From contig OW203771.1 of the NCBI GenBank assembly GCA_934045905.1, positions 4,340,001 to 4,404,000 of the forward strand: a stretch of DNA of 64,000 nt, written 5' to 3'. The DNA is from Leuctra nigra (taxonomy: Eukaryota > Arthropoda > Insecta > Plecoptera > Leuctridae). The position numbers were made by a program, and so were the translations under genes. Below the pieces are notes generated by a model, which was given only the letters and a program-made list of their open reading frames with translations, had not been told where the DNA came from and made no database searches. Positions 10,401-48,831 of this stretch are shown here, piece by piece. Within the stretch, counting starts at the first letter, position 1. Each line of letters begins with the position of its first letter.

Positions 10401-13400
10401 ACAGTCTGTTATGTAGTTCAACGTCTTACATGAAGATACTCAGAAGGAAAACTTCTGACACTATCCATGAAGACACAAGGAAAATGGCAGAGCTGGGTCA
10501 ATGACCCCACGCGATCACTCGGGGGTTATAAAGATGTTCCTGCAAGTTTCTAATAACAAACTAATTTCGTTTCAGATGAATATCTTTTGGGTAATGGAAT
10601 GTTTAGGTCATGAGCCAAACGCATTCCAAGACAATAACTATGTGGAGAATGTCCTCGTTGGTTCTCTGAAAGTCCCGGAGACCTGGAATGTAAGAGCATT
10701 AGTATTACAATAATATTCGAGAAAACATAGAACACGACTGCTCTCTGGTGGATTCTGTAGTACCAGTTCTAGGAGCGGATCAGGACCCCAAGTCTTGAAA
10801 TCGACGTTTTGAAAACGTTCCGCTTTCTTTGTTTAAAACCAAAAAAAGTTGACAACTAATCCTTTATAGCCTTCAATTTTTTCACGTTTTATACAATAAA
10901 AATGCAACGTTTTTAAAACGCCGATTTCAAGACTTGGGGTCCAGAGAGATATCAGGGACTGGATTCACAAAGAAGTAGTATTATATCCTTATACGTACTT
11001 TTGGTAATATATTTCATTTAAGGTGGCTGTATATCACGTGACTTTTTTTTCTCTACATCCGATCAAAAGAAATAGTTACCTATGAGTACATACCTTACAT
11101 CGTTCATGTTGAGTAATCCAAGGTGATTTATGAAGGAAATTCACTGCATACTCGAGCTTATCAATATTTGCAGTCAATATTATTTAATTTTGCAGTGATT
11201 TTATAATAAAAACAACACAAATTTCGTGTATACGTACGCGTGTGAAGACTGTCAAAACCAAGTGCTGTTCGTTTAATCATTACATTCATAATAGTGGATA
11301 TAATTAATGTCTCAACATTTCACTGGAAAGACGAAGAATGAGCGCATGTTATACATTCTGACATTGCGTCAGGTTTGTGATGCATATGCCTTTTTATTAG
11401 AGTAATGGTTGCTGTTCTTGGCAAATCGCAACATTTCCTTCAACTTCAGGTCTTGATTTGAGAATATTTAGGTGCAAGGAAGTAAAATCATCTAATATGT
11501 TATTTTCGCAGTTCTTTTCTGCGTAGATTAGTTTCAACTGATGTGTCCTAACTTATCTGATGAGTGAGAAGTATTTGCTGAACTGAACCCTTCCAACTGA
11601 AAATGTGTAGCTTTTTGGTTGAAAAGTCACGTGATATACAGCCACCTTAACATGGTGTTCTTGGTATTAAATGAAAAGATAATACGTATTAGCAGATAAT
11701 ACTTTTCGTGAATCCAGCCCCAGGGGTTCATTTAGTATATAAAAATCTGCTTTAGGTAGTTGGCTAAAAAAATAAACTTGTAACTAAATTTCAATTTCAA
11801 TTGTTTCTCATTTTTCACTGCTCATGGAAACCCGAACTGTCAAAATGGAGAAGTGTGCTATAAATATTCCAGGAGCCATCTTGCCAGAAGTGGCTCCATT
11901 ACGTGTCACTTATTTGTACGAATTAAAACTGCTATTTACATTGTTGTCAAATTGTGACCCACCGACAAATGGCTCCATTTCATTTTATTTGAAATCGCCA
12001 ACAGAATAAAAATATTCCACAAATGGGATTTAAAATATAAACTCTATTTTAACTCAAAGTAAATCTAACTTAGATTGTAGTACTTGAACTACAAAATACG
12101 CCCTGAAATTTATATCTCATATCCTTCCTAAATCATCTTAACCAGAACTGCATTATTCCAGGTGACTGGCAATTTGACAAAGTGTCTATTTGACGCTGAA
12201 AACGGATTAAGTTGTGACGGACCAGGCGTTGAGCCGGGCACCGTCACTGAATACCCCGGCTTCTGCGACAACGTGAAAGCTGATGGGAAGCTCTGGTCGG
12301 CCATCTTTAAAAGCATTGAAGACTTCCCAGACAAGTGTCCAATTGAAAGTGTGAGTACATGTCAATCAACCCTTGACGCCTGCGCGGTGTGATCCACTGC
12401 GCTAGGCCGGCGAGCATATGCCCATGTGTAAGGGTTATCCATGTCGCACAAGCCTGTGGTGAGGCCCAGCAATAGAGCAGCCAGGGTCGACCTACTCGTG
12501 TAACTTACACGAAATCGCGGTACCCTCCTCGCTCCCCCACAACGACAACATTGCGGCCTAGCTTTCCGACTAGTCCTGGACTCTCTTTCCAGCTATGGGT
12601 CCCCGCTGGGTCTCTTTGGTTGACCCCTTTCCATGTCCTCCATTTTTTGTCAATAAAATAAATATATCAAACTTAATTTGCGCAAAATTACCTCTAGTAC
12701 TTTACTCACAACTAAAGTCACCTACTATACCGACACACGCACCATTCCAGACGCTGAATAGGTAGTGTATAATCAAGGTATGGAGATTGGCGCATTAGGT
12801 GAAGAAGAGGAAGGTTTGGTGCAACTTCAATGCGCTTAATACACTGTTTTTAAATTAGTTTAAACTTTATTTTCATGGTCTATATTTGTAGTTTTGAGGC
12901 TACTTTCATACCGAATTCAGACAATGTAAGTTTTGTAGAGATTGGCGGCTGTAACCGGAGGCGTATTCTAGAACGTTTTCCCCAATTCCATTCCTGATGG
13001 AATCCGGTCACGGCCATAAGGATTAACATTGCACCGAATCAGATTCCATCAGAATTGGGAATTTATAAGTTCTGGAATACGGCCCCGGGCGAAATCATTT
13101 CACTCATTTTAAGTGAGAAAAGGTTATAATACATTTTGCTTATTTCTTTTTACTTTCTATTCAAGGTCTATATTTGTATTTTGGTAGTTACTTCAGGCAG
13201 ACTTCAGACTCTACTTTCCAAAACACATTTTTTTTTAAATTTACAAATTTTACAAATTTTCAGCCCAGTCAGTCATGAAACGGTGCACTTATTGCCAATT
13301 TTACTTTGTGTACGCAATTCCGGTTCGAGAATTTGCACGCACTGGTACTCGCTCATCAACGCGTTACACTGAGGGTTTTCCTTTTTTTAAAATTTTGTTT

Positions 13401-13660
13401 ACACGTGTGTATCAAAGATACACCAAAGTATAGAACAATTATGAATCATTCTCAGTTTTCTCCAATGCCTAGCGCTAGCATCATCTTAATGTGTGTCCAT
13501 ATTCTTCCAGAAAGAATACCTGATTGAGGACGCTCCCGTTGACTTGGAAATGATTCGTACCAAGGACATGACTCCTGACACTTTCTGGCAATTCGACATG
13601 ATATTCTCCAGCGCAGACAAAGATCTCGCCTGTCTCAGTTTCATATTAAGCATTGATTGA
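4359..13660 (+). CDS. GM2-activator-like secreted ML-domain protein, 5 exons, 179 aa
   Basis: Five exons join without breaking frame: 4359-4404, 9661-9701, 10576-10689, 12162-12350 and 13511-13660 (540 bp with stop). All introns are GT-AG. Residues 1-26 form a signal peptide with a VVVVAALLVP core and likely cleavage after VCSA. The mature part has six cysteines (38, 75, 85, 102, 126, 171) and sequons at N67 and N71. The stretch FCDNV...DKCPIES...DLACLSFIL follows the pattern of vertebrate GM2 activator (FCD...CP...LGCI), and 179 aa compares with about 190 there. GM2 activator lifts glycolipid out of lysosomal membranes for beta-hexosaminidase; that role here is inference. Other ML-fold proteins (MD-2, NPC2-like) are alternatives. 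A LINE occupies intron 1. Expression is untested. Confidence 0.75.
4574..5497 (+). pseudogene. LINE ORF1 protein with partial PHD-like finger (5' truncated)
   Basis: About 305 codons are open, but there is no ATG at the 5' end, so the N-terminus is missing. Residues 8-45 keep the last ligands of a PHD-type zinc finger (CSGWCQRSIHWSCSKL ... WCCDDC). A helical, possibly coiled-coil stretch follows (LISGLKSQGEQL region), then a charged linker. The C-terminal domain contains RMWLHLCRLHKDVKVDDV and resembles the RNA-binding C-terminal domain of CR1/Jockey ORF1. ORF1 proteins coat the element RNA and act as chaperones. The ORF2 frame overlaps the last codons. Confidence 0.65.
5500..8388 (+). pseudogene. 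LINE ORF2, APE endonuclease + reverse transcriptase, one in-frame stop
   Basis: One frame runs from about 5500 to 8388, broken only by TAA at 6172-6174. The endonuclease part keeps NVQCLRNKIDHLE, SEHW, GGVAIY, YRPP, SGDFNI, IDNIFTN and IADHY, which are the catalytic landmarks of the APE fold. The RT part keeps ENYRPIALLSVFAKIFE, YDFTKAFD (motif A), TGVPQGSTLAPLLF (motif B) and LFADDT (motif C; FADD instead of the usual YADD). The C-terminal tail is present to the stop. No ATG is visible near the 5' end, where the frame overlaps ORF1. The stop falls exactly between the two enzymes. A single recent point change is the simplest reading. Confidence 0.85.
8880..9135. mobile_element. Foldback MITE in intron 1 of the GM2A-like gene
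   Basis: Imperfect inverted ends: CCTGTTCTCGCTGAGGATT on the left and AATCCTCAGTGAGAACGGGG on the right. Inner GATCG/CGATC words are also inverted. No coding capacity. Confidence 0.55.
9172..9645. mobile_element. MITE with GGAACCAACCCAC ends, next to exon 2 of the GM2A-like gene
   Basis: The left end reads GACGTATG...AAAAGGAACCAGCCCACA. The right end is its inverted match, ACCTGTGGGTTGGTTCCCTT...CTACGTC. The word GGAACCAA(C/T)CCAC occurs about five times inside in both orientations. The right end stops about 15 bp before the acceptor of the 41-bp exon at 9661. Confidence 0.6.
9661..9701 (+). CDS. GM2A-like exon 2 (41-bp exon, end of signal peptide)
   Basis: A very short exon between TTGTTTCCAG and GCG|GTAAGA. 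Joined to the last base of exon 1 it reads ALLVPQVCSAKENA, which completes a textbook signal peptide and restores phase 0 for exon 3. No other candidate in the interval fits both the phase and the sequence. Confidence 0.7.
9702..10575 (+). other. GM2A-like intron 2
   Basis: AT-rich. Positions 9725-9790 hold an inverted fragment of dispersed repeat family B (GGAGCGAGCGTCTCC). Nothing else is recognisable. Confidence 0.5.
10576..10689 (+). CDS. GM2A-like exon 3
   Basis: A 114-bp phase-0 exon from TCGTTTCAG to AAT|GTAAGA, coding MNIFWVMECLG ... LVGSLKVPETWN. The last residue N67 forms an NVT sequon across the junction with exon 4. The pattern W.xxC ... VP..V.G matches the first strand region of ML domains. 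Confidence 0.72.
10788..10942. mobile_element. Short foldback repeat
   Basis: Inverted arms GGACCCCAAGTCTTGAAATC and GATTTCAAGACTTGGGGTCC enclose about 110 bp that includes AACGTTTT/AAAACGTT. A diverged relative is seen at 32400-32690. Confidence 0.65.
11022..11646. mobile_element. TTAA-type MITE (Kolobok- or piggyBac-like)
   Basis: Perfect terminal inverted repeats GGTGGCTGTATATCACGTGA / TCACGTGATATACAGCCACC are flanked on both sides by TTAA (11018-11021 and 11647-11650). TTAA target duplication is typical of piggyBac and Kolobok transposons. The 625-bp interior does not code. It sits in intron 3 of the GM2A-like gene. Confidence 0.85.
12162..12350 (+). CDS. GM2A-like exon 4
   Basis: A 189-bp phase-0 exon from TTATTCCAG to AGT|GTGAGT. 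It codes four of the six mature cysteines and the FCDNV ... DKCPIES segment that best matches GM2 activator. Confidence 0.78.
12390..12700 (+). repeat. Dispersed repeat, family D (copy 1)
   Basis: Shares CCAGGGTCGACCTA, ATGTCCTCCAT and TGCGCAAAATTACCT, in the same order, with 18480-18745. Length and spacing suggest a short retroposon-like repeat. Its class is unknown. Confidence 0.4.
12960..13084. mobile_element. Short foldback MITE, family F2 (copy 1)
   Basis: Arms CCATTCCTGATGGAATC / GATTCCATCAGAATTGG lie inside longer imperfect arms around a core with GGCCATAAGG and AACATTGCACCGA. The same core, inverted, is at 50632-50740. Confidence 0.55.
13511..13660 (+). CDS. GM2A-like exon 5 (C-terminus, stop TGA)
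   Basis: From ATTCTTCCAG, phase 0, coding KEYLIEDAPVDLEM ... DLACLSFILSID and then TGA. The C-terminal cysteine and hydrophobic strand match the end of GM2 activator (LGCIKIAASL). No clear polyadenylation signal is seen close by; AATAAATAAA occurs near 14360. Confidence 0.75.
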   Translation, partial: KEYLIEDAPVDLEMIRTKDMTPDTFWQFDMIFSSADKDLACLSFILSID

Positions 13661-13719
13661 GCGAGCGACACCATTATGCACTTTTGGACACTTCATCTGT
13701 TTTATTTTTCTTGTGTTCG

Positions 13720-14530
13720 TTTGTTACGCCACAGGCCACCTTTTTTTTTCAGATCGAGCTGAAATTTTGCACACATACTAATATCATTCTAACTTACTCC
13801 TGTATAGTTTTTGAGAGCTGACTCAAATTGATCAAATTGATCAAATTGATCAATTGATTGATCAAATTTTTTTGATTGGTTCAAAAATGAAAATATCTCA
13901 CGATTATTAGTCGAAAGTCAAAATGCTTCGATTAAGTTCAAATTTTGTATGGACGTTGAGACTTCCCTTTTCTCTTATTTTACTAATTTTCAGCCCAATC
14001 GGTCAAGAAAGTATAACCGTATTGACATTTTTAACTGTTTGAAATATATTGACTAGATAATTGTAATATATAAAAGAGATTGTTTTACCAAAATACTACT
14101 CTTCCATAATTATTTTTGAATCTTAAATTCTGAACTCAAGTTTTTAAACAATTGGCCGTCAAAACAAGCCAGCTAATGCGACTAAACGGAGATAATTTTC
14201 CATTTTCGTATCATCTGACAATTGACATTCTTGCATGCTCATACACACAAATACATTTTGAATTTCATATTTTTTATCTAGATAATTGCCAATAGATAAT
14301 AGTATTTTCTATCTAGATAAAGATAAGTATAACCAAATATTTAATTATCTAGATAAGATAATAAATAAAAATAATTTTAGTATGTGTGCAAAATTTCAGA
14401 TCGATTGGTTGTGCGATTTGACCTGGTCAGTGCAGGCAAAAAATAAATAAAAAATTAACAAACACAAAGAGAAAAAGCCATAAGAGTACCGTGGTGACGC
14501 TCGCACAAGTTTGTTGTAATGTTCGGGCTT
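13720..14530. repeat. Diverged inverted repeat related to family B, between convergent genes
   Basis: TTCAGATCGAGCTGAAATTTTGCACACATA on the left is inverted relative to TGTGTGCAAAATTTCAGATCG on the right. The tail GTACCGTGGTGACGCTCGC is shared with family B copies ending near 46300 and 60428. The interior has (TCTAGATAA)-like repeats. No gene is seen between the GM2A-like stop and the TSP-2 stop. Confidence 0.5.
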
Positions 14531-15322
14531 GATTTGGGTCTGGCAGTGATGTTTATAACCCCAATGTTGAATTGTTTCATTGTTTTGATATTTATGATGT
14601 TTTTTATTCAAATAATAATGTATATACAGATTCAATTAATACATTTGTATCATCATCAGGACAACATTGACTAAAGCTTGAGCACCAAAACAATTAAACA
14701 CAAATTATTAAAACACAATACGCGTATTTTCTGAAATAAATATGAACATGATAATCAAATCGTTTCGAAATGGAGACTTATGGAGGAATGCCCAAACAGA
14801 GGTCTCCAAAGATAATATTTATTGACAGATTTTGATAGATTTGAAAGATTGAAAGATTTATTGAAGATGTAAAATTATTTAAAATGTTTTGTAACTCATT
14901 CTCGAGTCCAGTTTTCATTTTAATTTTAATTTCATATAGGAATAGGAAAATTATTTAGATTTGTTAAAATCAGCCAGGTAGGTGTACCGATACGTAAAAA
15001 TCTTAATAAACACATCATTTTATATTATAAATAATATTAAAATTTGATTAGTATATATCGGCGGAAATTTTTTTAAATCTAATATTCACTAGAAATAGGT
15101 ATGTCTGTGCTTATTAAATTATTTCACATTTCTATAGTGAAATACCTTGTAAATTAGTTTGTCTTTGTTTCTTGCTGTTGTTGCACAAGGCAATGATCAA
15201 ATGAATAAGCATGAGATATCTATGCGAGACGACTGTTGAGGCATCTTGCTTCAAGTCTGGTGTCGAGATGATCGTGGACCACACTGGATGACTGTTGCTT
15301 GGTGACGACAAGATGCTGCATC

Positions 15323-43435
<28,113 letters not shown>

Positions 43436-43690
43436 CGCGACGAGTTTATGCAACAATAAAGATAGGAATCTAGTTTTACAACCAACACCCGACGAAATCA
43501 CAGAGCAACTCTTTACCGACTTCTATAACTTCTATTGCACAGTCCGAGATAACGGAAGATTATATACACACTCTCTGATAACAGCGATGGTTTAGCAGAA
43601 GATGATAAGGACAGGTGTCATGAAAATATTGTTGGAAATAATCCCTTGGTGGCAGGTTATCTGTGGAAGAGCGATTCTGATAGCACTATA
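43436..43690 (-). promoter_or_regulatory. TSP-2 promoter and 5' leader
   Basis: On the minus strand TATATAA (43566-43560) lies about 125 bp upstream of the ATG. The leader words CTCTGTGATTTCG and GTTGTAAAAC, and the upstream words CCAACAATATT and CCAAGGGAT, are shared with TSP-1 (3181-3400). Confidence 0.5.
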
Positions 43691-43923
43691 AAAATTACTC
43701 ATACACAATTTTGTGTTTGACACACATAATTTAATTGTGATGAAATGTGTATATTTATTATTTCACATCCAGCTAAGACATTTCCTGGGTTACAAGTAAA
43801 ACTTAGCCTATTTGTGGTACGGTCAATACAAATTTGTGTTGATTTTTTTTTCACTTCTAAATATACAAAGTGAAAATGTATTGGATACACAGTATTTGTG
43901 ATACATATTAACACAAAAATTGT

Positions 43924-44140
43924 ACACTCCACAATTCATAAAACGGCATTTGAAAGAAATGGATTGTCTGAAAAAACTGTGATGGCATCATCTGATTAAG
44001 TCTATGCTTACACGTCGTCTACCTCTAGTAGGAGAGCTTTGATTTCATTGATAATTACAAGGATTGATTGTCAATGAACCTGACCAGAAGCCAATCTGTT
44101 TCGTTCAAATACCGTTTTATAAATTGTCGAGTATAGATTG
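43924..44140. mobile_element. Foldback MITE, family F4 (copy 2)
   Basis: GTACACTCCACAATTCATAA...GGCATTTGAA on the left and TTCAAATACCGTTTTATAAA...GAGTATAG on the right; the same family as 34248-34575. AT-rich DNA with repeated TGTGTTAA(A/T)TTAACAC words continues to about 44660. Confidence 0.55.
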
Positions 44141-45408
44141 TCTACTTAAGTGATTTGTGCGAGAAAAGTGAGAACATCAGTGTTGTCCAATTGCAAAGTC
44201 AACGGATTTTTAAGAAAGGAATAAAATGTCCTGGTGGGCATGTGTGAAAATGTACGATTCAGTGGCAAGACGGCTTCATTTTGTGTGGAAAGTTGATGTT
44301 ATTTGTGGCAACGAGGGCTAAGAGAAGGTTAGTTTTGTCAGAGCACATCTCAACTCTTGTCACTTTGAGCATTATGCATTGTCTTACGTGATTCATTGGC
44401 AAGCCACAAAGTTCGATAATATTACGGATAACATTGAATTTCTCAAAGTGAAGACAGTTGAGAATGCGAAACTTTTGCTCAATCGAAATTTCATTTCTGA
44501 ACAGACCTTGTATTTTAACACAATGTGTTAAATTAACATAAAAATGTGTTAAATTCAACATAAAAATGTGTCAACATGAACACAATATTTTGGCAGCTCT
44601 AAAAACATCAGATCTGTGTAAGCGTTTACTCAATCGACTTGTGTTAAATTAACACACGACTAATAAGGATGTGTCTTTCAATGCCTTACTAACTTTTAAC
44701 AGTCAATTAAGACTATATTGCTATGGGAACAACCAATGACAATCCTCGAATGACCGATTAAAACTTAACTACTGGTTTCGCAGACTATTCAAAGACCGGC
44801 CCTAAATTGTGTAGGATTAGAATGTGTAGGCTCAATCATTTATTTAAATATACAAATGGTGGCAGATGTAGGATTTAATCTTTTAACACACTAAATTTTG
44901 AATTACAAAATGGCTCCTGAGTTGATTTGACACATTGTTGGTGTCGTCATATTTAAACACAATATTGTGTAAGATATTAACTAAATACATTTTTGCAGAC
45001 GATTTATTAAGTGGGACTTTATTCTATGGAAATATTTAGTTTTAATGAGATACATGTAAACTTGGCTAAACACAAAACTATATAAAAACTATAAACTATG
45101 TATAAACAAAACTATATCATAGTAAATCTAGGATAACACGTAAAGCTTTAATTGTTTATCATTCTTAAAAAAGACAGTAGATTTATTGATATGACAAAAA
45201 TACCGGTGAATCATCGCGTGAAATCGTCGAATATTATTTGAATCAGTGACTAAATATTATCAGAGTCTGATCGATCATGCGCAGAAATCCCACTTATCTT
45301 CAAACGACAGTTGGGATTTTAGGAGATTGAAGAAAAATCACCTACAATGACTTGTACACAAACCAGGGCATTTTAGTGATTAGATGTGCTTTTCACAATT
45401 GTCTATTA

Positions 45409-46301
45409 CTAGGAAAACGCTCTGAGTAACGCGTTGATGAGCGAGCACGGATACGCGCAACACCTCGAACAGAAATTATGTTTATCGAAAATGTCAATAA
45501 AAGCCAATAATTCTTGAATTTTGTCACAGACTTGTATGAAAATCTCCCACAATTCCTAAAATATTGGTCTCAATAACCACGCAAAGTTTTAAGTTGATCG
45601 ATTGAACCTTTATGATCGACCGATTCCTTGTTAATTTCCAAAAATCACAGGATATCGTTCAAAAAATTTTAAACGGTCATATCAGTTTTATAATAATATA
45701 CGTTTGAAAGTTTCTGCTCTAACAACCTTGAAGTGAAGATTCGAAGATGCCGTGAAATATGGAATTCGAGAAGTATGATAGCCAACACGCAAAATATCCG
45801 TAAACTGTCAATAACTTTTGAATTTAAACACAGTTTAGTCTGAAAATTGTCAAAAATACAGATAATGTTGGACCCGATGACCATACAAAATTTTAATTTG
45901 ATCAGTCAAACGGTTCTGGTTTAAATTTCAAAAAGCACATAAAATATTTTTTTAAATGTTAACCAATGGGAGGATTTGGCTGAAAATTTGTAAAATAAGA
46001 GACAATGTTAATGTTAATGACCATGCAAAATATAAGGTCGATAACATTTGTCGAAGTCCATTTTCATTTTTCAGCCTATCAGGAGATGTTTATTTAAATT
46101 TCAACCAATGAATGGATTTCAAAAAAATTAGGGTCTGCAAACAGAGAAGGTTGGTTTTACATGTGTGCAAAATTTCAGATCGATCGGTGAAACGGTGCGA
46201 CCTGTGTATCGGCTATTAGCAGCCAAAAAAAAAAAAAAAAAAAAAAAACAGAGGTCCGTGCCAAAAGAGCCAAAAGGAGACGCTCGCTTCGCTCGCTCAA
46301 T
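45409..46301 (+). mobile_element. Dispersed repeat family B (copy 1)
   Basis: Starts AGGAAAACGCTCTGAGTAAC then GCGTTGATGAGCGAGCAC. It ends AGGAGACGCTCGCTTCGC then TCGCTCAA after a poly-A run. The same two ends bound 59404-60428. No coding frame and no clear inverted repeats; class unresolved. Partial copies or ends are at 4449-4490, 9725-9790, 13320-13380 and 48835-48900. Confidence 0.6.
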
Positions 46302-46630
46302 AAATTGGCCGAAATTACATACTGATGTTGGCTAGATATGTTAATGTTAAACAACAAAATGGCATGCATGGAACCACTTAAATAGGGTTCCAAATTTTCC
46401 GAACCGAGATTTCTTAAGGAAACAAACCGGTTTCTTTCGTTTTTTCCGGAAAAAACTGGCATTTTGGGAAAAATTGTATTCATTCATATTTCGTATTTTT
46501 TTGTTTGGTACCGCGAAGAATTAATTTTTCGATACTGTAGAGCCTCAGTAACAGAAAAAAAACACACAGAGGTCCGTGCCAAAAGAGCCAAAAGAAAGCG
46601 CTAGCTTCGCACCCTCAATTATTCCATTTA

Positions 46631-48479
46631 CCCATAAAAACACTTCGTGTAAAAATACCAGCCAAGTCTCTTCAACTAAAAAAAAATATGAAATCTAAAA
46701 ATTCTGCACTGAAAAGTAGTGATATCAAAAAATTAGCCAAGTCAAAACTTTACTTGAAAATCAAAAAAAACCTGGCGCATCGTGTACTTAAATAGCTTGG
46801 AAGTATAAGCCAATTATAAATTATACATGAAATATACATATACATAGTATACCTATAATGCCCTAAAAAAAACGATGCGCCAAGTATTTTTTGATTTTCA
46901 AATAAAGTTTTGACTTGGCTAATTTTTTGATATCACTACTTTTCAGTGCAGAATTTTTAGATTTCATATTTTTTTTTAGTTGAAGAGACTTGGCTGGTAT
47001 TTTTACACGAAGTGTTTTTTATGGGGATATCACTCCTTTTTTTAGTTTATTCTAACAACTTGTGACACATATGAAATGAACAATTACTAAATTCTTTTAA
47101 AAAATCATCACCCTTTACAATTTCGTTACCACTAATGAATAGCAGCGTATGGTCCTAAATAATTGCTTTAAATGATCTTTCACGAAGAATAGCAAAGGTT
47201 TCATTCCAATCAGTCAACCCAGTTCCGAGATATGGAAACACTTCGGTTTTCAAAATGGCTGCTGAACTTTCTGCAATGCCACATAGAATTTATTTCTATA
47301 AATGATGTGTATCATTTTAAGCTTTCTGAATATGTATTTATTGTATAGGAGGGAATTATAATAATTTATACATTTGAATGACGTCATTTCCGGTCTCATA
47401 AATAGGAAAATTCTATTTGTACTGTTCATATTCCATAGAGATGGCCATCCGAATCGTTTGGCGCTAGTTGCATACCGATTTGTCTACCAGTTTTTGAGAT
47501 ATGACGTTACTTCCGGTTTAAAAATGGCGGCTGAAATCTCTGACCCCTTGAAGTATATTTGAAACATGATTATAATTTTATAAGCTGTCTCAAATAGTAT
47601 ATTTATTGCATCAAAATAAAAATTTGTGAGATTATTAAAATGTGTGACGTCATTTCCGGTTAAGGTATGAGAAACTGCAAATATTATTGATGATAATACA
47701 TAAAGTTGACCGTCTAAATTGTTTTGCGCTGGTTTCGTTGAAATCTATTTAGCCGTTATTGATATATGATGTCACTTCCGGTTTCAAAATGGCGGCTTCC
47801 GGTTGGTTATATAACAAGTCACATGAGACGTCAAAAGTACATACGTTACATAAATATCAAAATAATCGGATCAATCTTCGTTGCCAAAAAGCCAATCGAT
47901 GTATTTCAATTTTCATTACGTCATTTCCGGTTTCTTTAACATAATGTTTAGTCTTTTGCTACTTATCATGCATATAGATGACCGTCTGGATCGTTGGCGC
48001 AATTTTCGTTCCAATCGGTCCAGCCGTTGACGAGATATGACGTCACTTCCGGTTTCAAAATGGCGGCATAAAACTAGTTATAGCAAAAGGCACCTCAGAC
48101 GCCAAAAGTGCATATGTGGTAAAAATTTTAAATCAATCGGTTCAGCTGTTTATGCTGTGGCCTGTTTACCATATTTTAGCTCCACCCTACTACTACTACT
48201 GAGATTATTATGAAAACCGCCCTAAAACACTGTTTTCACGGCCCTCTAGCGCGCAAAGGGCGTAACCTTTTGTTCCCAAATTTGGTATATGTTGTAGGGT
48301 GGGCCATATCTCGAAATTAAGATATATCGCAACAATGTGAGATTTTCCAATTTTAAGATCCAGTAGGCCGAAAATGCCACTTTGATGCTTACAGTAAAAG
48401 TGGGTTTGCTCCAGCCTTTTTAAATGAGTGTGTGCGCGCGCCGTACGACTTGGCTGGCGTGGAGCGACCGCTCCACTAG
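46631..48479 (+). mobile_element. Helitron-like element H4 (4 modules)
   Basis: A 396-bp foldback (46631-47026) is followed by four modules whose AAAATGG words are at 47252, 47521, 47787 and 48057 (spacing 266-270 bp). It ends in the hairpin and CTAG at 48479. It retains the uninterrupted TAA/TAG target (48188-48215) that holds an R4-like LINE in H2. Confidence 0.7.
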
Positions 48480-48759
48480 ATGTATAGGTAAATATTAAAG
48501 AGATTATATTAGGAATGACATCACACAATGTAATTTTTATATTTTTATTTTAATAACTCTTTGAAAATCATCCGACTAGGCATATGAATCAAGGCACAAC
48601 TCCTGATAACGTATCAGATTTTCTTTTAAATAAATCCAAAAATTCGAATCTGTTATCGCCAACTGGTCGCTATTAGTCCAGGTGTAAACGCGTCTTCACT
48701 GATTGTGTGGTGGTTTTGCGAGCAGTTAGTTTCATCGTCATCGTCTCAACACCAATATC
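48480..48759 (+). promoter_or_regulatory. Region upstream of TSP-3
   Basis: The 280 bp between the end of H4 and the TSP-3 ATG. No TATA box is evident. A GTTAGTTTCATCGTC word near 48725-48740 resembles the TSP-1 leader. The Helitron-like element has thus inserted in the near promoter. Confidence 0.4.
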
Positions 48760-48831
48760 ATGGGCTTACTATGTGGACTGGCGGCTGGTGTCATCAAGTA
48801 TTTGATGTTCGCAGCGAATGTGCTGTTCATG
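48760..48831 (+). CDS. TSP-3 exon 1
   Basis: Codes MGLLCGLAAGVIKYLMFAAN then VLFM, with the donor ATG|GTGAGT. The ATG context is ATCATGGGC. Confidence 0.9.

Noticed and set aside
11824..12009. A 61-codon frame as an extra GM2A-like exon
   Set aside because: No acceptor or donor at its edges, and exons 3 and 4 already join in phase with continuous similarity.
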